NCBI GenBank assembly: GCA_023409435.1
Contig: JAEYHP010000042.1
Location: 1-21,250, forward strand
DNA from: Bacillota bacterium
GTDB lineage: Bacteria > Bacillota > Clostridia > Christensenellales > CAG-138
Direction: 5' to 3'
Length of the DNA: 21,250 nt
This document shows positions 13,687-21,167 of this stretch, piece after piece. Numbering within the stretch: the first letter of the stretch is position 1; every line of letters begins with the position of its first letter. The translations under genes and the position numbers were made by a program. A model generated the notes under the pieces. The model did not search any database. It saw only the letters and a list, made by a program, of their open reading frames with translations, and was not told where the DNA came from.

Positions 13687-13715
13687 TTGTGGCTTTCGGG
13701 AGTACGCGATATAGT
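13687..13715 (+). promoter_or_regulatory. Possible promoter of the HTH-TPR gene
   Basis: TATAGT (13710-13715) is a good -10 box. TTGTGG (13687-13692) is a weak -35 at 17 bases. It lies 26 bases before the ATG at 13742. No convincing terminator is seen after gntR, so read-through from that gene is also possible. Confidence 0.4.
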
Positions 13716-13741
13716 CATGCAAGAGGGACGGAGGGATTAAA

Positions 13742-14836
13742 ATGGAATTATCCATTGGGCAGGTTATCAGGCAGCTTCGCAAGCAGCAAAACATGACGCA
13801 GGAAGAGCTGGCGCTTGCGGTGGGTGTATCCATTGCCGCAGTATCCAAATGGGAAAGCGAAAAAAGTTATCCCGATATTACGTTGCTGCCTTCGATTGCC
13901 CGGCAACTCCAGACAAACGTCGATAGCCTTTTTAGCTATACGACGGAGCTTGATCCGGAAGAGCTGGAACGCATTTTTACACAATGCTCCGCCGCGTTCG
14001 ACAAGGCGTCTTTTGAACAAGGATATGCGCTGTGCCGGGAGTACTTGGACCGGTATCCCAATGATATTGCGCTCAAGCTCCACATTGGCACGCTCATCCC
14101 CATGTATTGTTCGGGCGCGCCAAAAGAGGAGGAGCAAGAATATCTGAAGGCTGCCCTGGAGCTTTGCAAGCCCGCCGCATCGTCCAATGATCCCAAGCTG
14201 CGCGCCGTTGCGCAGCGCATGCTTACGGCGATTTACTTAAGAAGCGGCAAGCTTGACCTTGCCGAAGAACAATTGCACGCCTGCATGGACGGGCTGGATG
14301 GGGAAGTTGACCCTACTTTGGCCGTGATTTATTTAAAGAAAGGCGAAACGGAGAAGGCGGAGGATATTTACCAGAGGTGCCTCTTTCGCGGCGTACATGG
14401 CTGCCAAACGGCGCTCCTTGGCCTTGCCGGTATTGCAAGGACCGCCGGCAGTGCGGAACGGTTTTTACGGTACCAGAACAGCATCCTGCGTATTGCGGAA
14501 TTGTTTGAACTGGAGAACATGCCGGGAATGCAGCTGAGCGCTTATCTTTCCCTTGTGCAGTATTATAAAGAGCAACAACAGGAAGAAGCTATGGTCAACG
14601 CGCTCGCAGGTTTTGTGGATTGCGCGGGGGCATGGAACGAAGAACCGGATTTTTCAAACAGCGCATATTTCGGGCGTATCAAAACGGCAGGCTCTGCCAT
14701 TCCGCACACCACTGCGATGAAGACCGCCTTTTTAGAACAGGCAAAGGAACTGCGGGGCTGCGCGTTTTTTGAAAAGAATCTCCGTTTTCAGGCACTGGTG
14801 GAACGGCTGGAGCGGCAGGCGTCCTTGATGGAATAG
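13742..14836 (+). CDS. HTH regulator with TPR-like C-terminal region
   Basis: The protein has 364 residues. Residues 5-62 form an Xre/Cro-type DNA-binding domain (IRQLRKQQNMTQEELALAVG, then VSKWESEKSYPD and LARQL-like helix). The remainder is helical with TPR-like pairs, such as FEQGYALCREYLDRYPND, LRSGKLDLAEEQLHACMDGL and YLKKGETEKAEDIYQRCL. Such proteins are common in Clostridia as regulators whose TPR region senses a peptide or partner, though most have no known target. The start is supported by GGAGGG six bases upstream of ATG. No obvious target or signalling peptide gene is adjacent. It is followed by a weak hairpin near 14850-14865 and then by a repeat region. Confidence 0.85.
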   Translation: MELSIGQVIRQLRKQQNMTQEELALAVGVSIAAVSKWESEKSYPDITLLPSIARQLQTNVDSLFSYTTELDPEELERIFTQCSAAFDKASFEQGYALCREYLDRYPNDIALKLHIGTLIPMYCSGAPKEEEQEYLKAALELCKPAASSNDPKLRAVAQRMLTAIYLRSGKLDLAEEQLHACMDGLDGEVDPTLAVIYLKKGETEKAEDIYQRCLFRGVHGCQTALLGLAGIARTAGSAERFLRYQNSILRIAELFELENMPGMQLSAYLSLVQYYKEQQQEEAMVNALAGFVDCAGAWNEEPDFSNSAYFGRIKTAGSAIPHTTAMKTAFLEQAKELRGCAFFEKNLRFQALVERLERQASLME

Positions 14837-14892
14837 CGGAAAGCCCAAAAAGGAGGTAGCGCCTTTGGTGTTTTGATAAACCTCGTCGTCTG

Positions 14893-14978
14893 TCATTCTG
14901 AGCCGAAGGCGAAGAATCTGACGCCCGTTATACACCCTAATATAGGCGCTTCAAGATCCTTCGCTTCGCTCAGGATGA
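14893..14978. repeat. Inverted repeat of the TCATTCTGAG...GAAGAATCT type
   Basis: The left arm (14893-14919) starts TCATTCTGAGCCGAAGGCGA and ends GAATCT. The right arm (14954-14978), read on the minus strand, starts TCATCCTGAGCGAAGCGAAG and ends GATCT. The arms match apart from two single-base gaps and two substitutions, and flank a 34-base centre. I recall this sequence family as a widespread intergenic repeat in Bacillota and other phyla. It has no coding potential and is probably a non-autonomous element. Confidence 0.65.
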
Positions 14979-15048
14979 AGTAAAGAGACTTTGTTGATGA
15001 GCTGAAGGAGGTATTGTCTCCCTCAAAGTAAACAGTTTGGCAGATAAT

Positions 15049-15073
15049 AAAAAAGTGGCTTGCGCCACTTTTT
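15049..15073 (-). terminator. Strong terminator of the ATP synthase operon
   Basis: AAAAAAGTGGC (15049-15059) pairs with GCCACTTTTTG (15064-15073) around a four-base loop. The U-run follows on the minus strand. It begins six bases past the atpC stop. The symmetric A/T tracts mean it could also stop plus-strand transcription coming from the HTH-TPR gene. Confidence 0.9.
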
Positions 15074-15078
15074 GTTTG

Positions 15079-15495
15079 TTACATATTCTTGTTGGACAAA
15101 CCCTTCACCTTCTGCCGTGTGATGGCGCGCAACAGCGCTACCTTGGAGTGGGAGGAAGCGATCTCGCTTTCCACATGGCTCAGCCGCGCGAGGGCGCGCT
15201 CTTCCGCCTTGCGCGCGCGTTCCGCGTCGATTTCCTCCGGCCATTCGCAGGCCTGGCAGAGGATGATAACGCCGTCCGTACGGACTTCCATAAATCCCTC
15301 GGAATGGAACGCCGTCTTGACTTCGTCGCCTACGCGGATCATAAGCTCGCCTACGGTAAGCACGGTGACCATGGGAATATGGTCCGCAAGTATGCCGATA
15401 TGCCCCGCGATGGTGTTCACCGTTACGGAGTACGCTTCGTCGTTATAAAACTCGCGCTCGGGCGTCAATACCATCAGGCGGAAGGGTTTAGGCAT
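15079..15495 (-). CDS. atpC: ATP synthase F1 epsilon subunit
   Basis: This 138-residue subunit of the central stalk couples rotor movement to F1 and can inhibit ATP hydrolysis. The N-terminal beta-sandwich is clear (FRLMVLTPEREFYNDEAYSV, then GHIGILADHIPMVT), and a C-terminal helical hairpin (ERARKAEERALARLSHVESE) follows. Length is typical. Its ATG overlaps the end of atpD by eight bases, which implies translational coupling. It is the last gene of the operon and is followed directly by the terminator at 15049-15073. Confidence 0.96.
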   Translation of the reverse strand: MPKPFRLMVLTPEREFYNDEAYSVTVNTIAGHIGILADHIPMVTVLTVGELMIRVGDEVKTAFHSEGFMEVRTDGVIILCQACEWPEEIDAERARKAEERALARLSHVESEIASSHSKVALLRAITRQKVKGLSNKNM

Positions 15496-16891
15496 GGTTT
15501 TGCATCTCCCTGTACTTTTCGCGCACCTCGTCCAATGTTCCCGACATTAAGAACATGGATTCGGGGATGTCGTCCACCTTGCCCTCCACAATGTCGCCAA
15601 AGCCAGCAACCGTCTGTTCCAGCGTCACAAAGCGGCCGGGCTCGCCGGTGAACGCTTCCGCCACATGCAGCGGCTGGGAAAGGAAATTCTGCAGCTTTCT
15701 TGCGCGGTAAACCGTCAGCTTATCCTCGTCCGAAAGCTCATCCATGCCGAGGATCGCGATGATGTCCTGCAGTTCATGGTAGCGCTGCAGGCATTCCTGC
15801 ACGCGGCGCGCAACGGCGTAATGCCGCTCGCCCACGATGGCGGGCTCGAGGATACGCGAGGTAGACGCAAGAGGATCCACCGCCGGGTAAATGCCGATTT
15901 CCGCTATGGCGCGGGAAAGCACCGTCGTGGCGTCCAAATGCGAGAATATCGTTGCGGGCGCGGGGTCGGTCAAATCGTCCGCGGGAACATAGACCGCCTG
16001 TACGGACGTGATGGAGCCGCGCGGGGTGCTGGCGATGCGCTCCTGCAGATCGCCAAGCTCAGTCGCCAGCGTGGGCTGGTAGCCGACAGCGGAGGGCATG
16101 CGGCCCAAAAGCGCCGAAACCTCGTTGCCCGCCTGTACGTAACGGAATATGTTGTCGATAAACAAAAGCACGTCTTGGTGCATTTCATCGCGCAGGTACT
16201 CCGCCATGGTCAGGCCCGCGAGTGCCACGCGCATACGCGATCCCGGGGGCTCGTTCATCTGCCCGAACGCGAGCGACGTGCGCTTGATAACGCCGGATTC
16301 GTGCATGTCCGCAATCAGCTCCGTACCCTCGCGGCTGCGTTCGCCCACGCCGGTGAATACGGAATATCCGCCTCGGTTCTTGGCGATGTTGTGCATCAAC
16401 TCCATGATGAGCACCGTCTTGCCCACGCCCGCACCGCCAAACAAGCCGATCTTGCCGCCCACGGGATAGGGGGCGAGCAAATCGATAACCTTGATGCCGG
16501 TTTCAAACAGCGTGGTGGAAGGGCGCTGCATCACAAACGACGGTGGCGGCTGGTGTACGGCGCGGCGCGGCGCATCGATTTCGCCTTTCCCGTCAATGGG
16601 CCTGCCCAGCGAGTCGATGACGCGGCCCAATACGGTCTCCCCTACCGGTACGGTAATGCCGCCGCCGGTATTGAACACCTCCGTGCCGCAGCAAAGGCCT
16701 TCCGTCGCTTCGAGCGCGATTGCGCGTACCACGCCGGGGCCCGCGTGCTGGGCGACCTCCATATGGATGGGCGGCTCGGTCACGGTTTTTAAAAGCGTGT
16801 TGAGCACGGGCTCAAAGCCGCTTTCAAACCGGACGTCTAGCACGGGCCCGGCAATTTTTATAATAGAACCCCGAAAATTCTTTTCAGTCAT
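15488..16891 (-). CDS. atpD: ATP synthase F1 beta subunit (catalytic)
   Basis: This 467-residue catalytic subunit has the P-loop GGAGVGKT at 152-159, catalytic glutamate E184 in GVGERSREG, Walker B LLFIDNIFR with D246, and the conserved SALLGRMPSAVGYQPTLATE stretch. The segment after Walker B reads DNIFRYVQAGNEVSA, where many homologues have DNIFRFTQAGSEVSA. This is a small departure that I do not expect to change the chemistry. Length is standard. The ATG directly follows the atpG stop (TAAATG), with GGAGG eight bases upstream. Confidence 0.98.
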   Translation of the reverse strand: MTEKNFRGSIIKIAGPVLDVRFESGFEPVLNTLLKTVTEPPIHMEVAQHAGPGVVRAIALEATEGLCCGTEVFNTGGGITVPVGETVLGRVIDSLGRPIDGKGEIDAPRRAVHQPPPSFVMQRPSTTLFETGIKVIDLLAPYPVGGKIGLFGGAGVGKTVLIMELMHNIAKNRGGYSVFTGVGERSREGTELIADMHESGVIKRTSLAFGQMNEPPGSRMRVALAGLTMAEYLRDEMHQDVLLFIDNIFRYVQAGNEVSALLGRMPSAVGYQPTLATELGDLQERIASTPRGSITSVQAVYVPADDLTDPAPATIFSHLDATTVLSRAIAEIGIYPAVDPLASTSRILEPAIVGERHYAVARRVQECLQRYHELQDIIAILGMDELSDEDKLTVYRARKLQNFLSQPLHVAEAFTGEPGRFVTLEQTVAGFGDIVEGKVDDIPESMFLMSGTLDEVREKYREMQNHA

Positions 16892-17770
16892 TTACCTGTC
16901 CTCCGGGTCAAATGCGTTCGCCGCGCTTACGATCTCCGCAAGCTCGTTGGTGATGGAAAGCTGGCGAACGGAATGGTATTGCTGGGTGAGCTTTTCAATC
17001 ATTTCATCCGCGCTGCGGGTGGCGTTTTCCATGGCGGCCATGCGGGCATAGTTTTCGCTGGCGTAGGCGTGTACCATGGCGCCGTATACAAAGCCGATCA
17101 TAAACTGCGGCACAAGCGCCTCAAACACCGCCAAGGCCGAGGGGTCGTAAAGCATTTGAGTCCTGTCCTCCGGTACGGCGCGTTCGGGAATAAAATCGGA
17201 AAGTTCAAGCGGCAGCAGCTTCCGGTCGGTGGGCTCGTGCACCAGGGAATTTACAAAGCGCGTGAACACGATGCGCACCTCGTCTATTTCCCCTTTGTCG
17301 TACATCTCCATCAGTATGGTGACGATCCTTCGCGCGGTATTGACGGAAGGGTCCTCCGCGATATGGGAGAAGCTTTCGTTTACCGTGATGTTTTTGCGCA
17401 CAAAATGCTGCGTGGCCACGTTGCCCACGGTAAACACCTGAACCACGGTGCGGTTCGCCATGCTTTTGTCCGCTAACGTCAGCACGTCGTGGTTGTAGGA
17501 GCCGGAAAGGCCCTTTTCGCCTGCCACCACAATATAAGCGGCCTTCTTGGCGTCTTCCCGCATTTTGATATACGGGTGGGTCGCGTCCCCGGTATGGGCG
17601 AGGATATCCTGCATGACGTCCACGGCACGGTAAAAATACAGCTTGTTCTGCTCAATGCCTCTGAGCGCCCGGCGCATGCGCGCGGCGGAAACAAGATGCA
17701 TGGCGTTGGTGATCTGCCGCGTTTGCTTCACACTTTTGATGTGAAAGCGGATGTCGCTCATGCTGGGCAT
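16892..17770 (-). CDS. atpG: ATP synthase F1 gamma subunit
   Basis: This 292-residue rotor shaft has conserved termini that form the coiled coil. The N-terminal part is IKSVKQTRQITNAMHLVSAA, and the C-terminal part includes ARMAAMENATRSADEMIEKL and ITNELAEIVSAANAF. The central Rossmann-like region (AYIVVAGEKGLSGSYN) is present. Length is close to the usual 285-290. The start ATG lies one base after the atpA stop (TAGCATG); a second ATG three codons in would give the more usual MSDI beginning and may be the real start. Confidence 0.96.
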   Translation of the reverse strand: MPSMSDIRFHIKSVKQTRQITNAMHLVSAARMRRALRGIEQNKLYFYRAVDVMQDILAHTGDATHPYIKMREDAKKAAYIVVAGEKGLSGSYNHDVLTLADKSMANRTVVQVFTVGNVATQHFVRKNITVNESFSHIAEDPSVNTARRIVTILMEMYDKGEIDEVRIVFTRFVNSLVHEPTDRKLLPLELSDFIPERAVPEDRTQMLYDPSALAVFEALVPQFMIGFVYGAMVHAYASENYARMAAMENATRSADEMIEKLTQQYHSVRQLSITNELAEIVSAANAFDPEDR

Positions 17771-17771
17771 G

Positions 17772-19280
17772 CTACACCGCCTTTATGCTCTGCGCATATT
17801 CCTGGATGCACTCCAACAGCGCCGCGCGCGTTTCATCCGTGAGGTCGAAGCCCGTTTCCACCTCGCACATGGCGTTGTCAAATTCCCGGTGGGCATAGGT
17901 AATCAGCCCCGCGTTGAATTTGCGTACCTCGCTTACGGTGAGTTTTTTGATGACGTCGCTCGTGGCACTTAGCAGCAGCAGCACCTGTTCGGCGAGAGAA
18001 AGCGGCTCATGCTGCTTTTGCTTCAATGTTTCGGAAAGCCGGTCGCCGTCGTCGAGTATGCGCTTTGTCGTCGGGTCGATATCCGAACCGAACTGCGCGA
18101 ATATCTGCAGTTCGCGGTACTGCGCAAGCGTCAGCCTCAATTTGCCGGATACCTTGCGCATGGCTTTTCTCTGCGCCGCGCGTCCCACGCGCGAAACCGA
18201 AAGGCCAACGTTTACCGCGGGGCGTACGCCCGCGTGGAACAGCTCCGTTTCCAGGTAAATCTGCCCGTCCGTAATGGAGATGACGTTGGTGGGGATGTAG
18301 GCGGAAATGTCGCTCGCCATCGTTTCTACGATAGGCAGCGCCGTCAAGGAACCTCCGCCAAGCTCGTCCTTTAAATGTCCCGCGCGCTCGAGTAACCTGC
18401 TGTGCAGGTAGAAGACGTCGCCGGGGTACGCTTCGCGTCCCGGTGGACGGCGCAGCAGCAGGGACATGGCGCGGTACGCGACCGCGTGCGTACTTAAATC
18501 ATCATAAATAATGAGTGCGTCTTTGCCGTCGTACATGAACTGCTCCGCAATGGCGCAGCCCGCGTAGGGCGCGATGTACTGCATGGCCGCGCAGTCGCTC
18601 GCGGTGGCGGCAACGATAACGGTATACTTCATTGCGCCCGCTTTTTCCAGCGTTTCATGAATTTGCGCGATTGTGGAGACCTTCTGGCCGATTGCCACAT
18701 ACACGCACAGCACGTTTTTGTCGCGCTGGTTCAGTATGGTATCGATGGCGATGGTCGATTTTCCCGTTTGCCGGTCGCCGATAATGAGCTCGCGCTGACC
18801 CTTGCCTATGGGAATGATACTGTCCACGCACAATAGCCCCGTCTGCAGCGGCTCATTGACGCCCTGGCGGTCAATGATGCGCGGCGCGGGGGATTCGACG
18901 GGCCGGAATTTGCTGCCCTGCAGCGGCTTCGCGTCAAGCGGCAGGCCCAGCGGGTCGATGACGCGGCCCAGTAGCTCGTCCCCAACCGGCACTTCCACAA
19001 CGCGCCCGGTGGAGCGCACCCGCTCGCCCGCATGCACGTCTTCGACGCCGTTTAACAGAACCGCGCCTACGCCGCTCAGCTCCAGGTTCATGGCCATGCC
19101 GAACACATCATTGCCAAATGCGATAAGTTCCCCGTAACGGCTGTGGGAAAGGCCTTCTATTTTCACCACGCCGTCGCCCGCGGAAATTACCGTGCCGTAT
19201 TCGTATACAATCGGCTTGCTTTCGTAGCGTGACAACCGCTGCCGTAAAGCCGCGCCGATGTCTTTTGCGGTCATATTCAT
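17772..19280 (-). CDS. atpA: ATP synthase F1 alpha subunit
   Basis: This 502-residue non-catalytic nucleotide-binding subunit has P-loop GDRQTGKST at 168-176, the DDLSTHAVAYR region near 260 and arginine finger R364 in SVSRVG. The N-terminal helix that normally grips the delta subunit (residues about 4-20, AKDIGAALRQRLSRYE) is retained even though the delta gene next door is severely shortened. The start lies three bases after the atpH stop, with only a weak GTGAG site, which suggests coupled translation. Length is typical. Confidence 0.97.
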   Translation of the reverse strand: MNMTAKDIGAALRQRLSRYESKPIVYEYGTVISAGDGVVKIEGLSHSRYGELIAFGNDVFGMAMNLELSGVGAVLLNGVEDVHAGERVRSTGRVVEVPVGDELLGRVIDPLGLPLDAKPLQGSKFRPVESPAPRIIDRQGVNEPLQTGLLCVDSIIPIGKGQRELIIGDRQTGKSTIAIDTILNQRDKNVLCVYVAIGQKVSTIAQIHETLEKAGAMKYTVIVAATASDCAAMQYIAPYAGCAIAEQFMYDGKDALIIYDDLSTHAVAYRAMSLLLRRPPGREAYPGDVFYLHSRLLERAGHLKDELGGGSLTALPIVETMASDISAYIPTNVISITDGQIYLETELFHAGVRPAVNVGLSVSRVGRAAQRKAMRKVSGKLRLTLAQYRELQIFAQFGSDIDPTTKRILDDGDRLSETLKQKQHEPLSLAEQVLLLLSATSDVIKKLTVSEVRKFNAGLITYAHREFDNAMCEVETGFDLTDETRAALLECIQEYAQSIKAV

Positions 19281-19283
19281 AGC

Positions 19284-19511
19284 TTACTCACTTTCAAACA
19301 GATGGCGCTCTACGTCCTTTACGCGGGACAAAATGCTCGAATCGTACACCTTGCCGTCCACCATCGCAAGAAAGCCACCGATCAGGCGTTCATCGCGCTG
19401 TACGTCGAACGTGACCTCGCCGCCCAATATGCGGGAGAACTGCGCCTCTATATTGCTGATGAGCTTATCATCATATGGACCGGCCATGTACAATTCACCC
19501 TTGTGACTCAT
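19284..19511 (-). CDS. atpH: Truncated ATP synthase delta subunit (C-terminal domain only)
   Basis: This gene encodes just 75 residues where a normal bacterial delta/OSCP subunit has about 175-185. The sequence (KLISNIEAQFSRILGGEVTF, then RDERLIGGFLAMVDGKVYDS and SILSRVKDVERHL) aligns with the C-terminal domain of delta, whose hallmark is L/M-x-G-G/A followed by G-x-x-x-D-x-S-x-x-x-R-L. The N-terminal six-helix bundle that clamps the top of F1 through the alpha N-terminus is missing altogether. The start is solid, because the atpF stop precedes the ATG by one base (TAGCATG). There is no room for the missing domain, and no remnant is seen fused to atpF. The C-terminal domain normally contacts the b dimer. 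The enzyme may use a reduced peripheral stalk, or obtain the missing domain from elsewhere (inference). Confidence 0.85.
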   Translation of the reverse strand: MSHKGELYMAGPYDDKLISNIEAQFSRILGGEVTFDVQRDERLIGGFLAMVDGKVYDSSILSRVKDVERHLFESE

Positions 19512-19512
19512 G

Positions 19513-19992
19513 CTAGCCCACCTTCTTGAAGAATTCGTTGATCAGGCGCTCGTTGTCCGTGGCACTTACCTCGCGCTCCAAGATATGTCCGGCGAGGTCC
19601 ACGGCAAGCACCGCGGTCTGCTCCTGCAGCTGCTGCATCAGCTCGTCGCGCTCGGCAACGGCCTGGGCGTGCGCTTTACTTAGCGACTGATGCGCTTCCT
19701 GCCGCGCGTTTTCTGTAATCTCCTGCGCTTCGCACTCGGCGCGCTTCAAACGTTCCTGCACCAATTCGTCGGCGGTCTTTTTGGCCTCGCTTAAAGACCC
19801 TTCATACTGGGTCTTGAGCGCGTCAACTTCGGCGCGGGCATTATCTATGGCTTCCCGCTCGCGCGCAAACTTCGCCTCGCGGTCTGCCATGAACTTGCGC
19901 ACGGGCTTGATCAGCAGGGAGCGCAGTACGATGAACAGCACGACGATGTTTAACAGATGCAGTGCAAAATCAAGCGGATTTATCTCCAGCAT
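19513..19992 (-). CDS. atpF: ATP synthase F0 b subunit
   Basis: This 159-residue peripheral-stalk subunit has one N-terminal membrane helix (FALHLLNIVVLFIVLRSLLI), then KPVRKFMADRE, the typical hinge. A long charged helix rich in Ala, Glu, Lys and Gln runs to the end and forms the right-handed coiled coil that contacts delta. Length is ordinary and nothing is fused to its C-terminus (NERLINEFFKKVG). AGGGGG lies five bases before the ATG. The gene ends one base before atpH. Confidence 0.95.
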   Translation of the reverse strand: MLEINPLDFALHLLNIVVLFIVLRSLLIKPVRKFMADREAKFAREREAIDNARAEVDALKTQYEGSLSEAKKTADELVQERLKRAECEAQEITENARQEAHQSLSKAHAQAVAERDELMQQLQEQTAVLAVDLAGHILEREVSATDNERLINEFFKKVG

Positions 19993-20006
19993 ACAAACCC
20001 CCTAGC

Positions 20007-20240
20007 TTACTTCACAAGAGTGAAGATCATGATCAGCGCCGTAACGAAGCCGTAGATAGCGGTCGATTCCGTCAACGCAAGACCGAGTATCAACAGCGCG
20101 TTGATTTTGCCGTTGGCTTCGGGCTGCCGCGCCACGGCTTCCACCGCTTTGCCCGTTGCAATGCCCATGCCAAGGCCCGCGCCAGCACCCGTCAATACGG
20201 CCAAACCTGCGCCGATTGCGATCAATCCAACTTCAGACAT
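20007..20240 (-). CDS. atpE: ATP synthase F0 c subunit (rotor ring)
   Basis: This 77-residue hairpin of two membrane helices has the polar loop ARQPEANGK. The ion-carrying carboxylate is E58 in LALTESTAIYGF. The first helix is glycine-rich (GAGAGLGMGIATG), as needed for ring packing. Serine S59 next to the glutamate resembles sodium-binding rings such as that of Ilyobacter. The glutamine that completes the sodium site in helix 1 (Q32 there) aligns with M25 here, so ion choice is ambiguous. A very strong ribosome binding site (TTAGGAGG) precedes the ATG, consistent with the high copy number needed for the ring. Confidence 0.97.
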   Translation of the reverse strand: MSEVGLIAIGAGLAVLTGAGAGLGMGIATGKAVEAVARQPEANGKINALLILGLALTESTAIYGFVTALIMIFTLVK

Positions 20241-20270
20241 GTTCGTTTCCTCCTAAGTGATTGTAATTGA

Positions 20271-21167
20271 TTATTCTACAGCTTCGCCGATAAATGTCAG
20301 CGACAAATTGATGAATATGAATATCTGAATCAGCGGGTGGAAGGCGTTGAAATAAAGGCCCAGCACCGCAGGCACCCCCGCGCCGAACGCGCCCAGAGAC
20401 ATGTACACAAGGTGCATTACGATCATGCCGCCCAGCATGTTGCCAAAAAGACGGCAGGCGAGCGATATGGGGATGGCGATATCAGAAAGGAGCTTGAAGG
20501 GCGCAATCACCGCGTTGGGGGAGGCGAAGCTCTTTAGCCGCCCGCCCACGCCCTTTTTCTTGACGCCATAGTAGTTGATCATGATAAAGGTAACGATGGC
20601 GTAGGTGAACGTCGTAATCAGGTCCGTTGTGGGCGGACGCTGGCCGAACAGTTCTACAATGGCGGCGCCCAAATAGAGCACGGCTAACGCGAACATGTAC
20701 TCCCCAAGGATATGGTTCTTGTGGCCGAATTTTTCCTTTACAAAATCGTCAATGCCATTTACTGCGGTTTCCAGCAGGGCCTGCAGGCCGCCTGGCGCTT
20801 CCTTAAACTTGGGGATGACGAATATCCGTGCAAGCAGGGCAAGCACCAGAACAACCGCGATGACGATCCAGCTCAAGATCACCGAGGTGCTCGCTGAAAC
20901 ATTGCCAAACAGATGCACCTGCTCGGCCATGATGCTGATATGGAGCGCCTCCGCTTCCCTGTGGAACAGGCCGAAGAATATGCCTGAAAGCAGCCAAAGC
21001 AATAGAGAGCCCAGCAACATGAAGTTCCGGCGCTTTTTCTTGACGGCTTTAAAGCTTTCGTCCTCCGTATCGGGCAATACGATCTTGCCCCTTGCGTAAA
21101 ACGCGGCGATACCTCCTATGAGGCATACCGCCATCGCTACGATTTGGAACAGCGTGGGTGTTTGCAT
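20271..21167 (-). CDS. atpB: ATP synthase F0 a subunit with N-terminal extension
   Basis: The subunit is 298 residues, long compared with about 225-270 in most bacteria. From about residue 78 it is a standard a subunit, including LKEVPGGLQ-like FKEAPGGLQALLE at 121-133, the essential arginine R239 in SLACRLFGNMLGG, and the last helix ending FIFINLSLTFIGEAVE. The first 75 residues add two hydrophobic segments (IVAMAVCLIGGIAAF near 9-23 and LLGSLLLWLLSGIFFGLF at 51-68) separated by a basic and acidic loop (DTEDESFKAVKKKRR). The ATG overlaps the stop of the upstream gene (TGATG). AAAGGAG lies 13 bases upstream, a little far. A shorter start without the extension (ATG at codon 80) has no clear ribosome binding site. 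Confidence 0.93.
   Translation of the reverse strand: MQTPTLFQIVAMAVCLIGGIAAFYARGKIVLPDTEDESFKAVKKKRRNFMLLGSLLLWLLSGIFFGLFHREAEALHISIMAEQVHLFGNVSASTSVILSWIVIAVVLVLALLARIFVIPKFKEAPGGLQALLETAVNGIDDFVKEKFGHKNHILGEYMFALAVLYLGAAIVELFGQRPPTTDLITTFTYAIVTFIMINYYGVKKKGVGGRLKSFASPNAVIAPFKLLSDIAIPISLACRLFGNMLGGMIVMHLVYMSLGAFGAGVPAVLGLYFNAFHPLIQIFIFINLSLTFIGEAVE

Noticed and set aside
15665..16792. Long plus-strand open frame (375 codons) across the atpD region
   Set aside because: It is the exact antisense of the strongly conserved beta subunit, rich in Arg, His, Gly and Ala as expected for shadow frames in GC-rich DNA, and has no ribosome binding site.
15079..21167. N-ATPase (second, sodium-type operon)
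   Set aside because: The gene order is the canonical B-E-F-H-A-G-D-C rather than beta-epsilon first with atpQ/atpR, so it is an ordinary F-type operon with altered stator genes.
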